This document shows, piece by piece, positions 1 to 9,513 of a stretch of DNA of 64,000 nucleotides (positions within the stretch are counted from its first letter, which is position 1; each line of letters opens with the position of its first letter). The position numbers and the translations under genes were made by a program. The stretch is from Marseilla massiliensis (GTDB lineage Bacteria; Bacteroidota; Bacteroidia; Bacteroidales; Bacteroidaceae), in assembly GCF_016899955.1 (NCBI RefSeq), contig NZ_JACJJL010000015.1, forward strand, positions 39,061 through 103,060, given 5' to 3'. Below the pieces are notes generated by a model that did not search any database, had not been told where the DNA came from, and saw only the letters and a program-made list of their open reading frames with translations.

Positions 1-1290
1 AAGCAGCTATTGCTTGTCGGCGACATCTACCAGCTGGAACCCGTAGTAACCGAAGACGACCGCAGGCTGCTGCAACCGTTTTACGAATCGTTCTATTTCT
101 TCTCGGCCAAGGTCTTCAGGGAGATGCAGCTGATTAGCATTGAACTGAAAAAGGTGTACAGGCAGACCGACAGGACATTCATTGACATACTCGACCACAT
201 ACGCAACAACACTGCCGGAGAAAGGGAACTGAGGATACTCAACGGGCAGGTGGGCCGCAAGTTGCAATCCGACGGCAATGCGCTGACCATCACCCTGGCC
301 TCGCGTCGCGACACCGTAGACTATATAAACGAGCAACAGCTCAGCAAGCTCGAAGGCGCGGCTACAGTATTCCATGGCGAGGTGAGCGGCGAGTTTCCAA
401 TAACATCGCTCCCCACCCCAATCGAATTGCACTTGAAGCCAGGTGCCCAGATAATATTCATCAAGAACGACAAAGACAAGAGATGGGTCAACGGCACGCT
501 CGGTGTGATAGACGCCATAGACGAGACACAGGGAATAATAAGCGTGATAACTGAAGATGGCAACGAGCACGACGTTGAACGTGACGTATGGGAAAACATA
601 CGCTACACATTCAACGAGAAGGAGCAGAAGATAGAAGAGCAGCAACTTGGCGTCTACCGACAGTTCCCCATGCGACTGGCATGGGCCATTACCGTACACA
701 AAAGCCAGGGACTGACATTCAGGCAGGTCAGCATCGACTTCACCGGAGGGGTGTTTGCCGGAGGCCAAGCCTATGTAGCCCTGAGCCGTTGCACGTCGCT
801 TGAAGGCATCAGCCTTACCGAACCGCTCAAGCCAAAAGACGTTTTCGTAAGGCCGGAAGTGGTGCGCTTTGCCCGACAGTACAACAACAACAGCATATTT
901 GCTAAAGCACTGAGCGAGAGCAAGGCCGACATTGAGTACCGAGAGGCAGTGAGAGCCTTCGACGACCACGACTTCGATGGTTTCATAACAAACTTTTTCA
1001 AGGCCATCCACAGCCGTTACGACATAGAGAAACCGGCAGCCAAACGACTCATACGGCGCAAGTTAAGCATAATAACATCGCTCATGGCCGAAAACGGCAG
1101 TCTCAGGGATGAGTTGCTCCGCAAGGAAGAACAAATGAAGAAGCTGGCCGTGGAATACACCATGCTCGGCAAGGAGTGCGAGAACGAGCACATGACCGAC
1201 GCCGCCATAGCCAACTACCGAAAAGCGCTTGAGCTCTATCCCGATGCTTACGAAGCACGGCGCAGGATAAAAGCATTGAGCAAGCAATAG
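1..1290 (+). CDS. Pif1/RecD-type superfamily 1 helicase, 3' part
   Basis: The reading frame is open from the first base, so the start and motifs I and II (Walker A and B) lie upstream of the window. What is visible is motif III (GDIYQLEPVV near the first residues), a UvrD-C-like segment with HKSQGLTF (motif V), and YVALSRCTSLEGISL (motif VI with its arginine). This order is that of Pif1/RecD2-like DNA helicases, which unwind DNA 5' to 3'. The last 45 or so residues (TDAAIANYRKALELYPDAYEA) look like one TPR unit, a tail seen in Bacteroidetes members of the family. Family assignment is firm; the cellular role (genome maintenance) is inferred. Confidence 0.85.
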   Translation, partial: KQLLLVGDIYQLEPVVTEDDRRLLQPFYESFYFFSAKVFREMQLISIELKKVYRQTDRTFIDILDHIRNNTAGERELRILNGQVGRKLQSDGNALTITLASRRDTVDYINEQQLSKLEGAATVFHGEVSGEFPITSLPTPIELHLKPGAQIIFIKNDKDKRWVNGTLGVIDAIDETQGIISVITEDGNEHDVERDVWENIRYTFNEKEQKIEEQQLGVYRQFPMRLAWAITVHKSQGLTFRQVSIDFTGGVFAGGQAYVALSRCTSLEGISLTEPLKPKDVFVRPEVVRFARQYNNNSIFAKALSESKADIEYREAVRAFDDHDFDGFITNFFKAIHSRYDIEKPAAKRLIRRKLSIITSLMAENGSLRDELLRKEEQMKKLAVEYTMLGKECENEHMTDAAIANYRKALELYPDAYEARRRIKALSKQ

Positions 1291-1330
1291 AATACGTGCC
1301 TCGGCGACCGGCTGACGGCACACAACCACC

Positions 1331-1368
1331 GAGCCCCCTACTGGCAACCAAGATGCCAGAAGGGGCTC
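1331..1368. terminator. Hairpin between convergent genes
   Basis: GAGCCCC pairs with GGGGCTC (7 bp), and inside it CTGGCA pairs with TGCCAG (6 bp). It lies 40 bases after the helicase stop, between convergent genes. No long T-tract follows on either strand, so terminator function is inferred. The rest of the 1291-1618 gap holds no gene that I can support. Confidence 0.45.
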
Positions 1369-1618
1369 AATGCGTATTGACCTGTAAGCCATGCCCACTT
1401 GGGGGCGAGCAGACGGCGACTCGCAGTGCTACAGTAGCTCCTGCACCATGCGCGGCCAAAGCCACCGGCTGGCTGTCGCGACACTGTCACGCCGCCCTTC
1501 CACCACCCTCTCACCACGGGTGCAGGCCACGGCGCCGCCCGACGTAATGCCCCAAACTGCACCGGCCGGGCTCATTGCAGACGCCTGAACATGCCCGTCT
1601 GCGGGAAAGGGGCAAGGG

Positions 1619-2653
1619 TCAGACAATTGCCGGCACAAGATATTTCACCATGCCATATCCGGCAAAAATAAGCCAGACATACAATACGAGGGCAAGAACA
1701 AAAGGCTTGGCACCGGCTTTGCGGAATTTGTCGATGCTCGTCTCGGCTCCCAAAGCCGTCATTGCCATTGTAAGCAGGAATGTGTCGAGAGTGTTGATGA
1801 AGCCGACAACGGCTTCGGGAAGCAAGTCGAACGAGTTGAAACCGATGACCACAAGGAAGAGCACCGCAAACCATGGTATAGCTATCTTTGCCCTGCTCGA
1901 GTCGCCAGTGCCATTCACGGCAGCACGCGCAACGAAATAACCTATGATAAACAAAACCGGCACCAGCATCATCACCCTTATCATCTTTACGATGATGGCC
2001 GGGTCTGCCACAGCCTTGCCCATGGCGTTTCCGGCCCCGACCACATGGGCAACCTCGTGGACAGTGGCCCCGGTGAATATGCCCATTGCCTCCGGCGACA
2101 GGTCGATGAGCCCGCTACGGTAAGCTATCGGGTAAAGAAACATCGACAATGTGCCGAATATCACGACTGTTGCCACGGCCACGGCCGTCTTATACGGCTT
2201 TATCCTTATAGTAGATTCTGTGCCCAATACGGCCGCAGCGCCACAGATGGAGCTGCCAACGGATGTGAGCAGGGTTATGCCCCTGTCCATCTTGAGGAGC
2301 CGCCCCACAGCCATGCCCACGCCAATGGTCGTGGCCACGATGAGGGCGTCGACCAATATTGCCGGCAGGCCTACCGCCGTTACATCCTGGAACGTAAGCC
2401 TGAAGCCGTAGAATATGATGCCTATGCGCAGCACGCGCTTTGAACAGAACTGTATGCCGGGCACCCATGTATCCGGAAGGTTGTTTCTCAGGCTGTTGGC
2501 ATAGAGCATTCCGAGGATGATTCCGACAATCATCGGACTAAGCGACAGGGCCTTGACAAAGTCCATGTCACCGATATAAAAAGCTGCACAAGAAAAAAGC
2601 GCAATCAACAAAACGCCATGCAGCATACTGCTTCTCTGTTCTGATAACTTCAT
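1619..2653 (-). CDS. YeiH/UPF0324 family inner-membrane permease
   Basis: This 344-residue protein is strongly hydrophobic with about ten predicted membrane segments. Its layout matches the YeiH family (PF03601, annotated as putative sulfate exporters): a short polar N-terminus, ALSLSPMIVGIILGMLYANS, RVLRIGIIFYGFRLT, the central SSICGAAAVLGTE, and GIFTGATVHEVAHVVGAGNA. Length is usual for the family. Transport substrate is not settled by sequence; sulfate or sulfite export is only the family label. The gene stands alone, convergent with the helicase. The start is the ATG at 2653, followed directly by MKLSEQRSS and the first hydrophobic segment. Confidence 0.85.
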   Translation of the reverse strand: MKLSEQRSSMLHGVLLIALFSCAAFYIGDMDFVKALSLSPMIVGIILGMLYANSLRNNLPDTWVPGIQFCSKRVLRIGIIFYGFRLTFQDVTAVGLPAILVDALIVATTIGVGMAVGRLLKMDRGITLLTSVGSSICGAAAVLGTESTIRIKPYKTAVAVATVVIFGTLSMFLYPIAYRSGLIDLSPEAMGIFTGATVHEVAHVVGAGNAMGKAVADPAIIVKMIRVMMLVPVLFIIGYFVARAAVNGTGDSSRAKIAIPWFAVLFLVVIGFNSFDLLPEAVVGFINTLDTFLLTMAMTALGAETSIDKFRKAGAKPFVLALVLYVWLIFAGYGMVKYLVPAIV

Positions 2654-3002
2654 AATGATAAGAATTTAGTTAAGAAAATTAATGATTAACAGATGACCAA
2701 TGCCACTGTTTGTAATAATCAATTACCATCGGCATTCGCATCATGCCGTTATCCCAATTACATTGACAGACAACACATTAGCAGGCCTGAGCCAATTGGC
2801 ATTCAAAACGGCCGCCATCACGCCGCCAAACAGGCCATATAGCTTTTAGAAACGGGCCGTTTTGCCATGCAAAATGGCAGAGGCAGCCCCACATTACATA
2901 CTTTTGTCAAAATTTAATCCCACTCCCATGGCGTACCGCAGTCTACATCGAGCAATGTGCCCGCGGCAAGAGTGCTCTGCCCCACTCGCTCTGGCCACAC
3001 GC
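2654..3002. other. Intergenic region with a dispersed repeat
   Basis: This 349-bp gap separates two minus-strand genes. I see no coding sequence. It contains a degenerate copy of the GGCACGTTTTGC-type repeat (2850-2880). A plus-strand TACTTTTG box near 2899 has no gene behind it and is probably chance. Confidence 0.5.
2850..2880. repeat. Dispersed repeat, copy 1 (degenerate)
   Basis: AAACGGGCCGTTTTGC followed by GCAAAATGGC resembles the 36-bp repeat seen at 36803-36838 and 58454-58489, with one indel. GCCGTTTTGC and GCAAAATGGC are also nearly perfect inverted arms. It lies outside genes, as do all copies seen. Confidence 0.45.
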
Positions 3003-3581
3003 TCATTCGGCCAGATGGCTTACCAATATCTTTATTCCTATGAGCATCAATATCACTCCTCCCACCAACTCGGGCTTCAGCTTCTTTGCTATTGCCTTGC
3101 CAAACTTCACCCCGAGCGCATTGCCTGTGATGGCCATGACAAACGAGAAAAGGCCTATAACGAGCAACGGAACTCCCAACTGTCCGGCGCTTTTGTATCC
3201 AAGGCAGGCAAACGAGATGCCCACAGCCAGCGCATCAATGCTGGTGGCGACCGAGAGCACAATCTGAGTGCGTAGCTTGCGCGGGTTGAAATGGTGGCAT
3301 TCTTCTTCCTCCACAAATGCGTCTCTAATCATTTTTCCGCCAAGAAAGGCAAGCAGGCCGAATGCTATCCAATGGTCGACAGACTGCAGATAGTCGCTGA
3401 AATAATTCGTGCCGAGCCATCCCAGGAAAGGCATGAATGCCTGAAACGCCCCGAAGAAAACAGCCATGCGTATCGTAACACAAAAAATGAAACGCCGCAT
3501 GATAACCCCGCTGACCATAGACACAGCAAAGCAATCCATAGCCAAGGCCAGTGACAGAAGGCAAATGTCAAACAGACTCAT
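3003..3581 (-). CDS. mntP: MntP manganese efflux pump
   Basis: MntP (DUF204) proteins are small six-helix membrane proteins that export Mn(II). The 192-residue product starting MSLFDICLLSLALAMDCFAV shows the family's paired internal repeat: ALAMDCFAVSMVSG in the first half and ATSIDALAVGISFA in the second, each with the conserved membrane aspartate. The ATG at 3581 is preferred over upstream in-frame ATGs at 3587 and 3608 because family members begin two or three residues before the first helix and because a promoter -7 box ends at 3606. The leader is too short to hold a yybP-ykoY riboswitch. Confidence 0.9.
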   Translation of the reverse strand: MSLFDICLLSLALAMDCFAVSMVSGVIMRRFIFCVTIRMAVFFGAFQAFMPFLGWLGTNYFSDYLQSVDHWIAFGLLAFLGGKMIRDAFVEEEECHHFNPRKLRTQIVLSVATSIDALAVGISFACLGYKSAGQLGVPLLVIGLFSFVMAITGNALGVKFGKAIAKKLKPELVGGVILMLIGIKILVSHLAE

Positions 3582-3605
3582 AATCATTGATTCATAAAGC
3601 GAATG

Positions 3606-3613
3606 CAAAGTTA
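3606..3613 (-). promoter_or_regulatory. Bacteroidetes -7 box of mntP
   Basis: TAACTTTG on the minus strand fits the TAnnTTTG consensus used by the Bacteroidetes primary sigma factor. Transcription would start about four bases after the G, giving a leader of roughly 20 nt before the ATG at 3581. Confidence 0.65.
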
Positions 3614-4107
3614 CTCAAAAATTCTTTATAATTGCCGTTTCGGCATATACATTTTAGCTATCCACATGAGTTGGACACCTTTGCCGCAACGAAGCTGCAG
3701 CCACAAAAGCATGTCCTAACCCGTGCCATCAAACCGCACATCTGCCTGACACAATGGAAGGTAGCAGCCTGGCGTTAAACCTTAATACGGATTTTTTGCC
3801 GCCGACTGTTGCTTTCATTTGCTGAGCTGATGGGCCGGATTCTACGGCGAAAGAGTGGCTTGCAGCCTATGCACAAAGCGGTAAACAGCATGCCGGCATG
3901 TGGCGGTGGAAGTTTTGAAAGTACATATCAGGTGCAAAATACGACACTAAGCGACTTGCCAACCTATTTGTGCCAAAGTGCCACAGCAGTAACACACCGA
4001 CCGAACAGAACCATAGTCTACTATCCATTTGGGGTGAACCGCGACCTCTTCGACCAACGCAATGCAAGATTCCCGGCGCTAAATTGCATTTTCTCGCCCA
4101 TTTTTAG
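3614..4107. other. Intergenic region, no supported gene
   Basis: About 500 bp lie between the divergent promoters of mntP and the DUF3298 lipoprotein. A 105-codon open frame (3809-4126) has no signal peptide, domain or convincing start, and runs into the downstream promoter, so I do not call it. Confidence 0.6.
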
Positions 4108-4115
4108 TAAGTTTG
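4108..4115 (+). promoter_or_regulatory. -7 box of the DUF3298 lipoprotein gene
   Basis: TAAGTTTG matches TAnnTTTG, 26 bp before the ATG at 4142. Confidence 0.6.
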
Positions 4116-4141
4116 CATTCCATTAGACATAATTACACCAC

Positions 4142-4951
4142 ATGCTAACATACACTATAAAAAAACAAGCCGCGAAAGCCGTGGCACTGAGCCTGCTTGC
4201 CGCGTCGTGTCTCTGGGCGTCTTGCGGCAATGAAGAAAAGGCCGATGTCGACTTCAGTGAATTTGAAGTCAGCATGTCGGCCCCTCTCGACAAAGCGCCA
4301 GATGCACCGGCGTGCAAGATTGACATGACTGTGGCTTATGCTTCAGCCGACGACTCTGTAGGGATAAAGATAAACAAACAGATAGCAGCCATGCTGTTCG
4401 ACATGCAAGGTTTGAGCCTCAGGCAGGCAGCCGACTCGTTTGCATCGTCATACACGCACGACTATGTTGACTACCTGACACCCTTCTACAAGGTAGACCG
4501 CTCTGACCCTTCAAAACGCCCTTGGTATGAGTATTGGTATAAGCTGGGCACCGAAGTGCGCCACGAAAAAGCGGGGACAGTGGCTTACATAGCCACAAGG
4601 GAATATTTTGAGGGGGGAGCCCACAGCATCAAGACCCAGACTGTGACCAATTTCGACTGTTCTACAGGCAACGCAATAAGGCTGGCCGACGTCTTCGTAC
4701 CGGGATATGAAAGGCAGCTGACCGACCTTCTGCTGCAGGCATTAAAGGAAAAGGCCGGGGCTGCCGACATCGACGCGCTGCGCGACAAAGGCTATCTTTG
4801 CTCGTCGGACATGCATGTCTCTACCAACTTCATACTCGGCAACGACGCCATTACCTTTGTTTACAACATCTACGAGATAGCCCCCTATGAAACGGGAACA
4901 ACAGAACTTACAATCGGCTACGACGACATCGACAATTTACTAAAAAAATAA
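4142..4951 (+). CDS. DUF3298-domain lipoprotein (RsiV-like fold)
   Basis: The 269-residue protein starts with a signal peptide and a lipobox (LWASC, Cys28; an earlier LAASC, Cys23, is also possible), so it should be lipid-anchored on the periplasmic face or outer membrane. The body has the DUF4163/DUF3298 layout: VAYIATREYFEGGAHSIK, with the family's GGAH motif, then DCSTGNAIRLADVF and the closing FVYNIYEIAPYETG. Such domains occur in RsiV-type lysozyme-binding anti-sigma factors, but no sigma factor is adjacent, so that role is not supported. It is followed after 4 bp by rsmG and is probably cotranscribed with it. Confidence 0.8.
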   Translation: MLTYTIKKQAAKAVALSLLAASCLWASCGNEEKADVDFSEFEVSMSAPLDKAPDAPACKIDMTVAYASADDSVGIKINKQIAAMLFDMQGLSLRQAADSFASSYTHDYVDYLTPFYKVDRSDPSKRPWYEYWYKLGTEVRHEKAGTVAYIATREYFEGGAHSIKTQTVTNFDCSTGNAIRLADVFVPGYERQLTDLLLQALKEKAGAADIDALRDKGYLCSSDMHVSTNFILGNDAITFVYNIYEIAPYETGTTELTIGYDDIDNLLKK

Positions 4952-4955
4952 GTTT

Positions 4956-5576
4956 ATGGAAGAAATACTTAAATACTTTCCTGGGCTCACGGAAACCCAA
5001 CGCAAACAGCTGGAGGCCCTCGGAGCATTATATTCAGAATGGAACGCAAAGATTAACGTGATTTCGCGCAAAGACATTGAAAACTTATACGAACACCACA
5101 TACTCCACTCTCTTTCAATAGCCAAGGTGGCAAACTTCCGCCCCGGAACGACCATACTAGACATAGGCACGGGTGGCGGATTTCCGGGAGTGCCGCTTGC
5201 CATAATGTTTCCTGAGTGCAACTTCAAGCTGATTGACGGCACCGGCAAAAAAATCCTGGTGGTACAGGAGGTGGCCAAGGCCATTGGACTGAAAAACTGC
5301 ACCGCAATGCAACTGCGCGGCGAGATGGAAAACGGCAAATACGATTTCGTTGTCAGCCGGGCCGTGATGCAGTTGCCCGACTTGATGAAAATAATCACAA
5401 AAAACATTTCCAAGAAACAGCGCAACGCCCTGCCTAACGGACTAATATGCCTGAAAGGCGGCGACATACAGCAGGAGGTATACCCCTACCGCCACATAGC
5501 TGAGGTGACACCCATCAGCAACTGGTTTGACGAAGAATGGTTTAAGGGGAAAAATGTCATATACGTACCAATTTAA
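4956..5576 (+). CDS. rsmG: 16S rRNA m7G527 methyltransferase RsmG (GidB)
   Basis: RsmG transfers a methyl group from SAM to N7 of G527 in 16S rRNA; its loss gives low-level streptomycin resistance in other bacteria. The 206-residue length is normal. Seen here are the N-terminal helices with YSEWNAKINVISRKD, the SAM-binding loop DIGTGGGFPG (residues 69-78) and the later FVVSRAVMQLPDL strand. The ATG at 4956 lies 4 bp after the lipoprotein stop. Confidence 0.95.
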   Translation: MEEILKYFPGLTETQRKQLEALGALYSEWNAKINVISRKDIENLYEHHILHSLSIAKVANFRPGTTILDIGTGGGFPGVPLAIMFPECNFKLIDGTGKKILVVQEVAKAIGLKNCTAMQLRGEMENGKYDFVVSRAVMQLPDLMKIITKNISKKQRNALPNGLICLKGGDIQQEVYPYRHIAEVTPISNWFDEEWFKGKNVIYVPI

Positions 5577-5587
5577 ACTGATGGCTT

Positions 5588-6235
5588 ATGCTTAACATAC
5601 AGCGTTTTGTAGTAAACCCGTTTCAAGAGAATTGCTACATTGTTAGCGACTCTACCGGCGAGGCCGTGATAGTAGACTGTGGCGCGTTCTACCCCGAAGA
5701 GCGCCAAGCCGTGGTCAACTACATTCGTGACAACGGCCTCACCCCCGTACACCTCATTGCCACCCATGGCCACATAGACCATAATTTCGGCAACGACACC
5801 ATATTTTCTGCCTTTGGCTTGCAACCAGAAATACACTCAAAAGACTCGGGCCTTATGGACAGGATGGCCGAACAGGCCATGGCTTTATGCAACTATAAGA
5901 TGGACAACGAAAGCATCCCGGCCGTCGGCCGCCTGCTTGCCGACGACGACACAGTGGAGTTTGGCAACCATAAGTTCACCATGCTGCATACGCCAGGCCA
6001 TACGCCCGGCTCGGTATTCTTCTACTGCGAGGAAGAAAAGGTGGCGTTTTCGGGCGACACGCTTTTCCAGATGAGCATTGGCCGAACCGACCTCTGGCAA
6101 GGCAGCTATGCCGACATAATGTCGAGCCTGATGCATGTCAGCCAGCAACTCCCTGCCGAAACGACCATATTGCCGGGCCACGGGCCGCAAACAACGATGG
6201 CCGACGAGTTGAGGTCGAACCCATACCTGAAATAA
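5588..6235 (+). CDS. Metallo-beta-lactamase-fold hydrolase (glyoxalase II-like)
   Basis: The 215-residue protein has the binuclear-zinc motif THGHIDH (His60, His62, Asp64, His65), then LHTPGHTPGS with the third-site histidine, SGDTLF with the bridging aspartate, and the final LPGHGPQT histidine. This is the YcbL/GloB-like branch of the fold: hydroxyacylglutathione-hydrolase-type thioesterases that lack the C-terminal helical domain of classic GloB. True substrate unknown. It lies 11 bp after rsmG and is probably in the same operon. Confidence 0.85.
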   Translation: MLNIQRFVVNPFQENCYIVSDSTGEAVIVDCGAFYPEERQAVVNYIRDNGLTPVHLIATHGHIDHNFGNDTIFSAFGLQPEIHSKDSGLMDRMAEQAMALCNYKMDNESIPAVGRLLADDDTVEFGNHKFTMLHTPGHTPGSVFFYCEEEKVAFSGDTLFQMSIGRTDLWQGSYADIMSSLMHVSQQLPAETTILPGHGPQTTMADELRSNPYLK

Positions 6236-6291
6236 GGAAACCAGATGGAGCATGGCAGCCACGGCAATTTGGATTCTTTAACCACAACAAC

Positions 6292-6322
6292 TTGCTCCGC
6301 CCTGCCATTTATTGTACATTTG
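6292..6322 (+). promoter_or_regulatory. ruvC promoter
   Basis: TTG at 6292-6294, a 20-bp spacer, and TACATTTG at 6315-6322 match the Bacteroidetes -33/-7 arrangement. The start codon follows the box by only 7 bases, so the transcript would have almost no leader. Confidence 0.65.
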
Positions 6323-6329
6323 CATTGTC

Positions 6330-6890
6330 ATGGAGAAAATCATACTTGGGATTGACCCCGGAACTAATCTCATGGGATATGGCGTGCTAAAAGTCTTGGA
6401 CAACAAGGCACAAATGATCACCATGGGCGTCATAGACTTACGCAAGTTTAGTGACGCATATATGAAATTAGGCCATATTTACGAACGCGTGACGGGGATA
6501 ATTGATTCGTACCTGCCCGACGAAATGGCCATCGAAGCCCCTTTCTTCGGCAAAAACGTGCAGTCGATGCTCAAGCTCGGCAGGGCACAGGGAACGGCAA
6601 TAGCTGCCGCCATACGCCACGGCGTACCCATACACGAGTATGCACCGATGAAGATAAAGATGGCCATCACGGGCCAGGGGCAGGCCTCGAAGGAGCAAGT
6701 GGCGGCAATGCTGCAGCGCATACTCAAGATTAACGAACGCGACATGTGCGATTTCATGGATGCCACCGATGCCCTTGGGGCAGCATACTGCCATTTCCTG
6801 CAACTTAACAGGCCTGTATCGCAGGCCCACTACAGGGGATGGAAAGACTTTGTCAACAAGAACCAGGAAAGAATATGCAAAAACTCATAG
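6330..6890 (+). CDS. ruvC: Holliday junction resolvase RuvC
   Basis: RuvC cuts Holliday junctions delivered by RuvAB during recombination repair. The 186-residue protein carries the RNase H-fold catalytic acids: Asp9 in [12 protein letters not shown], Glu69 in IEAPFFGKN, and Asp144 and Asp147 in [16 protein letters not shown] choose the ATG at 6330; a TTG 18 bases upstream lies inside the promoter. The 3' end overlaps the next gene by 16 bp. Confidence 0.95.
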   Translation: MEKIILGIDPGTNLMGYGVLKVLDNKAQMITMGVIDLRKFSDAYMKLGHIYERVTGIIDSYLPDEMAIEAPFFGKNVQSMLKLGRAQGTAIAAAIRHGVPIHEYAPMKIKMAITGQGQASKEQVAAMLQRILKINERDMCDFMDATDALGAAYCHFLQLNRPVSQAHYRGWKDFVNKNQERICKNS

Positions 6891-8353
6891 CCATAAACAA
6901 TGGTGTTGCGCGCCTGCCGGAATGGCGGCTGGCCTCGCCTGTAAGCTTTGAGCTTCTCGAGGGAGAAAACATTGCCATCGTCGGGCCCAACGGCGGAGGC
7001 AAGACTATGTTTGTCGACATGCTTACCGGAAGCCATCCTTTGTTGGGCGACAACCCCACCTACGATTTCGGCCCAGGCAGCAAGCCGCTCGTTTCGGACA
7101 ACATCAAGTACATACAGTTTACCGACTCCTATGGCGAAAATGACTCAACATATTACCTGCAGCAGCGTTGGAACCAACAGGAGATTGACGAGAGCACGCC
7201 CACAGCAAGGCAAATACTCGACAGCGCTATGCAACAGGCCGGGGCCGACGCCCAAAGAGCACGGTCGTGGCAAGCCCATCTGTATGACATGTTCGACATT
7301 GAGCACACGCTCGACAAGCACATAATACTACTGTCGAGCGGCGAGTTGCGCAAGATTCAGATAATAAAGGCGCTGTTGGCTATGCCGCGCGTGCTTATAA
7401 TCGACAATCCATTCATAGGGCTCGACGCCACTGCCCGTGGGCAGCTTGACGGTTTGTTGGGCGAGCTGTGCCACGACGGTGAGCTGCAACTGATACTGGT
7501 ACTGGCAAAATACAATGAAATACCACCGTACATCACCCATGTTGTCAACGTGGCAGGCATGGAGGTGAAGGCAAAAGTAGAAAGAAGCGTCTTCGCAAGC
7601 AGCTGCAACCTTTCGGTCGTCCGTTTGCCACGGACGGTCGAGCAAGCTCTGCTACAGCACCCTTACAGGGCATCGGAGCATTCGGCAGACGAGGTTGTGA
7701 GAATGAAAGATGTGAGCATACGATACGGCTCGCGCACAATCCTTGACGGCCTCGACTGGCTGGTGCGCAACGGCGAGCACTGGGCTGTAACCGGAAAGAA
7801 CGGGTCTGGCAAGAGCACTCTGCTTTCGCTGGTATGCGCCGACAACCCTCAGAGCTACGCCTGCGACATCTCACTTTTCGGCAACAGGCGTGGCTCGGGC
7901 GAAAGCATCTGGGACATAAAGCGCCATATCGGCTACGTGTCTCCCGAGATGCACCGGGCTTACAAGAAAAACTTGCCCACAATAAATATTGTTGCGAGCG
8001 GCATGAAAGAGTCTGTGGGCCTATACAGCAAGCCCACCGAAGCCGAGTTGGACAATTGCAGGTGGTGGATGTGGGTGTTCGGTTTGCAGGGATGCGAAGA
8101 CAGGCCGTTCCTCAAGCTGTCCAGCGGACAGCAACGCCTGGCCTTGCTTGCCAGAGCATTCGTGAAAGACCCGGAACTATTGGTGCTCGACGAGCCATTG
8201 CACGGGCTCGACGACGGCAACAGGCAGAGAGTGAAAGACATAATAGAAACTTTCTGCCGGCGTAAAAACAAAACCCTGATAATGGTTACGCACTATATGG
8301 AGGAGCTTCCACCATGCATTGACCACACACTGACATTAGAGAGAAAAGTATAA
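6875..8353 (+). CDS. Twin-ATPase ABC protein, ModF/PhrA-like
   Basis: The 492-residue protein has two ABC ATPase domains and no membrane segment. The first has Walker A GPNGGGKT, signature LSSGELRK and Walker [12 protein letters not shown]; the second has [17 protein letters not shown] and [12 protein letters not shown]. Length and order match ModF (photorepair protein PhrA), a soluble double-ABC protein of uncertain role. The first Walker B ends in Asp-Asn, lacking the catalytic Glu, so that site may be weak or regulatory. Start ATG 6875, inside the end of ruvC, fits translational coupling. Confidence 0.85.
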   Translation: MQKLIAINNGVARLPEWRLASPVSFELLEGENIAIVGPNGGGKTMFVDMLTGSHPLLGDNPTYDFGPGSKPLVSDNIKYIQFTDSYGENDSTYYLQQRWNQQEIDESTPTARQILDSAMQQAGADAQRARSWQAHLYDMFDIEHTLDKHIILLSSGELRKIQIIKALLAMPRVLIIDNPFIGLDATARGQLDGLLGELCHDGELQLILVLAKYNEIPPYITHVVNVAGMEVKAKVERSVFASSCNLSVVRLPRTVEQALLQHPYRASEHSADEVVRMKDVSIRYGSRTILDGLDWLVRNGEHWAVTGKNGSGKSTLLSLVCADNPQSYACDISLFGNRRGSGESIWDIKRHIGYVSPEMHRAYKKNLPTINIVASGMKESVGLYSKPTEAELDNCRWWMWVFGLQGCEDRPFLKLSSGQQRLALLARAFVKDPELLVLDEPLHGLDDGNRQRVKDIIETFCRRKNKTLIMVTHYMEELPPCIDHTLTLERKV

Positions 8354-8370
8354 CATAAAAACAACGTTTC

Positions 8371-8850
8371 ATGAAGAAGCTGATATTATCAATAGTTGCT
8401 TTGCTATGCATGAATGTTGGCAGCAACGCTCAAAGCGTTTACAACGAAATAAGGGATAAGGCCAAGGCCGAGGTAGAAAATTCTGATTCAAACGGACTAA
8501 TCAGGCAAATCAATCAGTTTAAGCTCGACGCCCTGGATTACCTGATGATGAAGATGAGGGAGCAAATGCCCGACTCCACCACTGCTTTCTTGGACAGGCA
8601 GGCTTATGCCATGAACAGCTTTGTAAACCATTTCATAAAAAACATACTCGAAAGCAATGACAAACCCGAAAAACAACAGATTGAGATGATAAAGCAATTT
8701 ATGGATGCGTCATACTCAAATCCGCTTTTCAACGATACTGACACCGAACTGACACTGAGTTATTACTCTAATGCAGCAAGCCCCACCCGATTCTCATTAG
8801 ACACCGACTGGCGCAAGGCACTTGTAGCAATAGAAAGCCGGCAACAGTAA
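8371..8850 (+). CDS. Secreted protein of unknown function
   Basis: A 159-residue product with a clear signal peptide (MKKLILSIVALLCMNVGSNA, cut near residue 20) and a mainly helical, charged body. No domain is recognised. It starts 17 bp after the ABC gene and is probably read from the same transcript. A hairpin follows its stop. The sequence looks like the Bacteroidales-only secreted proteins found beside housekeeping genes. Confidence 0.65.
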   Translation: MKKLILSIVALLCMNVGSNAQSVYNEIRDKAKAEVENSDSNGLIRQINQFKLDALDYLMMKMREQMPDSTTAFLDRQAYAMNSFVNHFIKNILESNDKPEKQQIEMIKQFMDASYSNPLFNDTDTELTLSYYSNAASPTRFSLDTDWRKALVAIESRQQ

Positions 8851-8858
8851 TAAACTTG

Positions 8859-8904
8859 GGCCATGCCTCACTCTCTGGCATTTTCCAATGAGTGAAGCAT
8901 GGCC
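8859..8904 (+). terminator. Strong hairpin after the ruvC operon
   Basis: GGCCATGC pairs with GCATGGCC, and TCACTC with GAGTGA, separated by one bulged A and a 16-nt loop. It begins 8 bp after the stop at 8850. There is no T-tract, so it may act as an mRNA 3' end or a weak terminator. Confidence 0.55.
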
Positions 8905-9450
8905 GTCGAGGAACCAACAGTCTGATAAACAGCACAGCGAAGAACACAAAATAATTTTCAACGTGGCGTATGGAAAGGCAAAGGCTGACGCCGCCAGCCG
9001 CAGCGTGAGGCACGCCCATCCTACCATTGAGCAGCCAACCTCCATCGGTAACATGGGCCTGTATCGGTATGCCGATAACAAAAAATCGACGCGGGCCTAC
9101 ATACCGATGACCATTTTTGCCTCGTCGGTCATTGTTAAAAAACTAACAGGCATTCGCATTTTGTTTTCAATACCAACTTTCAAACCACAAGCCAATTGCC
9201 TTCTGCTGTCATCTCCTGCGGCATTTATGTTTTTAATGTTAGTCAGTCAGCAACCGCGCCTCATAGCATATGACAACATGCCTTAATCCAAAAAGTGCAG
9301 ATAGGTTAATGATGCTTCCAACATAGTTGATAGCAACAAAGCCCATAGCCAATTGTTCACTATCAAACATTACCTTGTTGCTTGTTAGCAATTATTGCTT
9401 CACGCTATAAATGCGACGAAACCGATAGGCACCGTATGAAATAAAATACG
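8905..9450. other. Intergenic region, no supported gene
   Basis: About 550 bp without a credible gene. A 132-codon frame starting at 8888 begins inside the terminator hairpin and shows no domain or signal peptide. Confidence 0.55.
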
Positions 9451-9458
9451 TATATTTG
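9451..9458 (+). promoter_or_regulatory. Candidate promoter of the FN3-protein gene
   Basis: TATATTTG matches TAnnTTTG. If used, it gives a leader of about 220 nt that contains the palindromic element at 9514-9574. Confidence 0.45.
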
Positions 9459-9513
9459 CAATAAGTAGGTGTTCAAAATTAATTGCAATCAAATTGTGCA
9501 CTATTTTGGAGAT

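Noticed and set aside
7..1011. 334-codon open frame on the minus strand opposite the helicase
   Set aside because: It mirrors the codon pattern of the helicase frame, has no recognisable motif, and the plus frame shows clear helicase motifs.
2899..2906. TACTTTTG box on the plus strand
   Set aside because: No plus-strand gene follows; single boxes of this size occur by chance in AT-rich gaps.
3582..3660. yybP-ykoY (manganese) riboswitch before mntP
   Set aside because: The -7 box at 3606-3613 leaves only about 20 nt of leader, too short for a riboswitch.
3809..4126. 105-codon plus-strand frame
   Set aside because: No domain or signal, weak start, and it overlaps the promoter of the next gene.
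8888..9286. 132-codon plus-strand frame
   Set aside because: It begins inside a hairpin and its translation is low in protein-like features.
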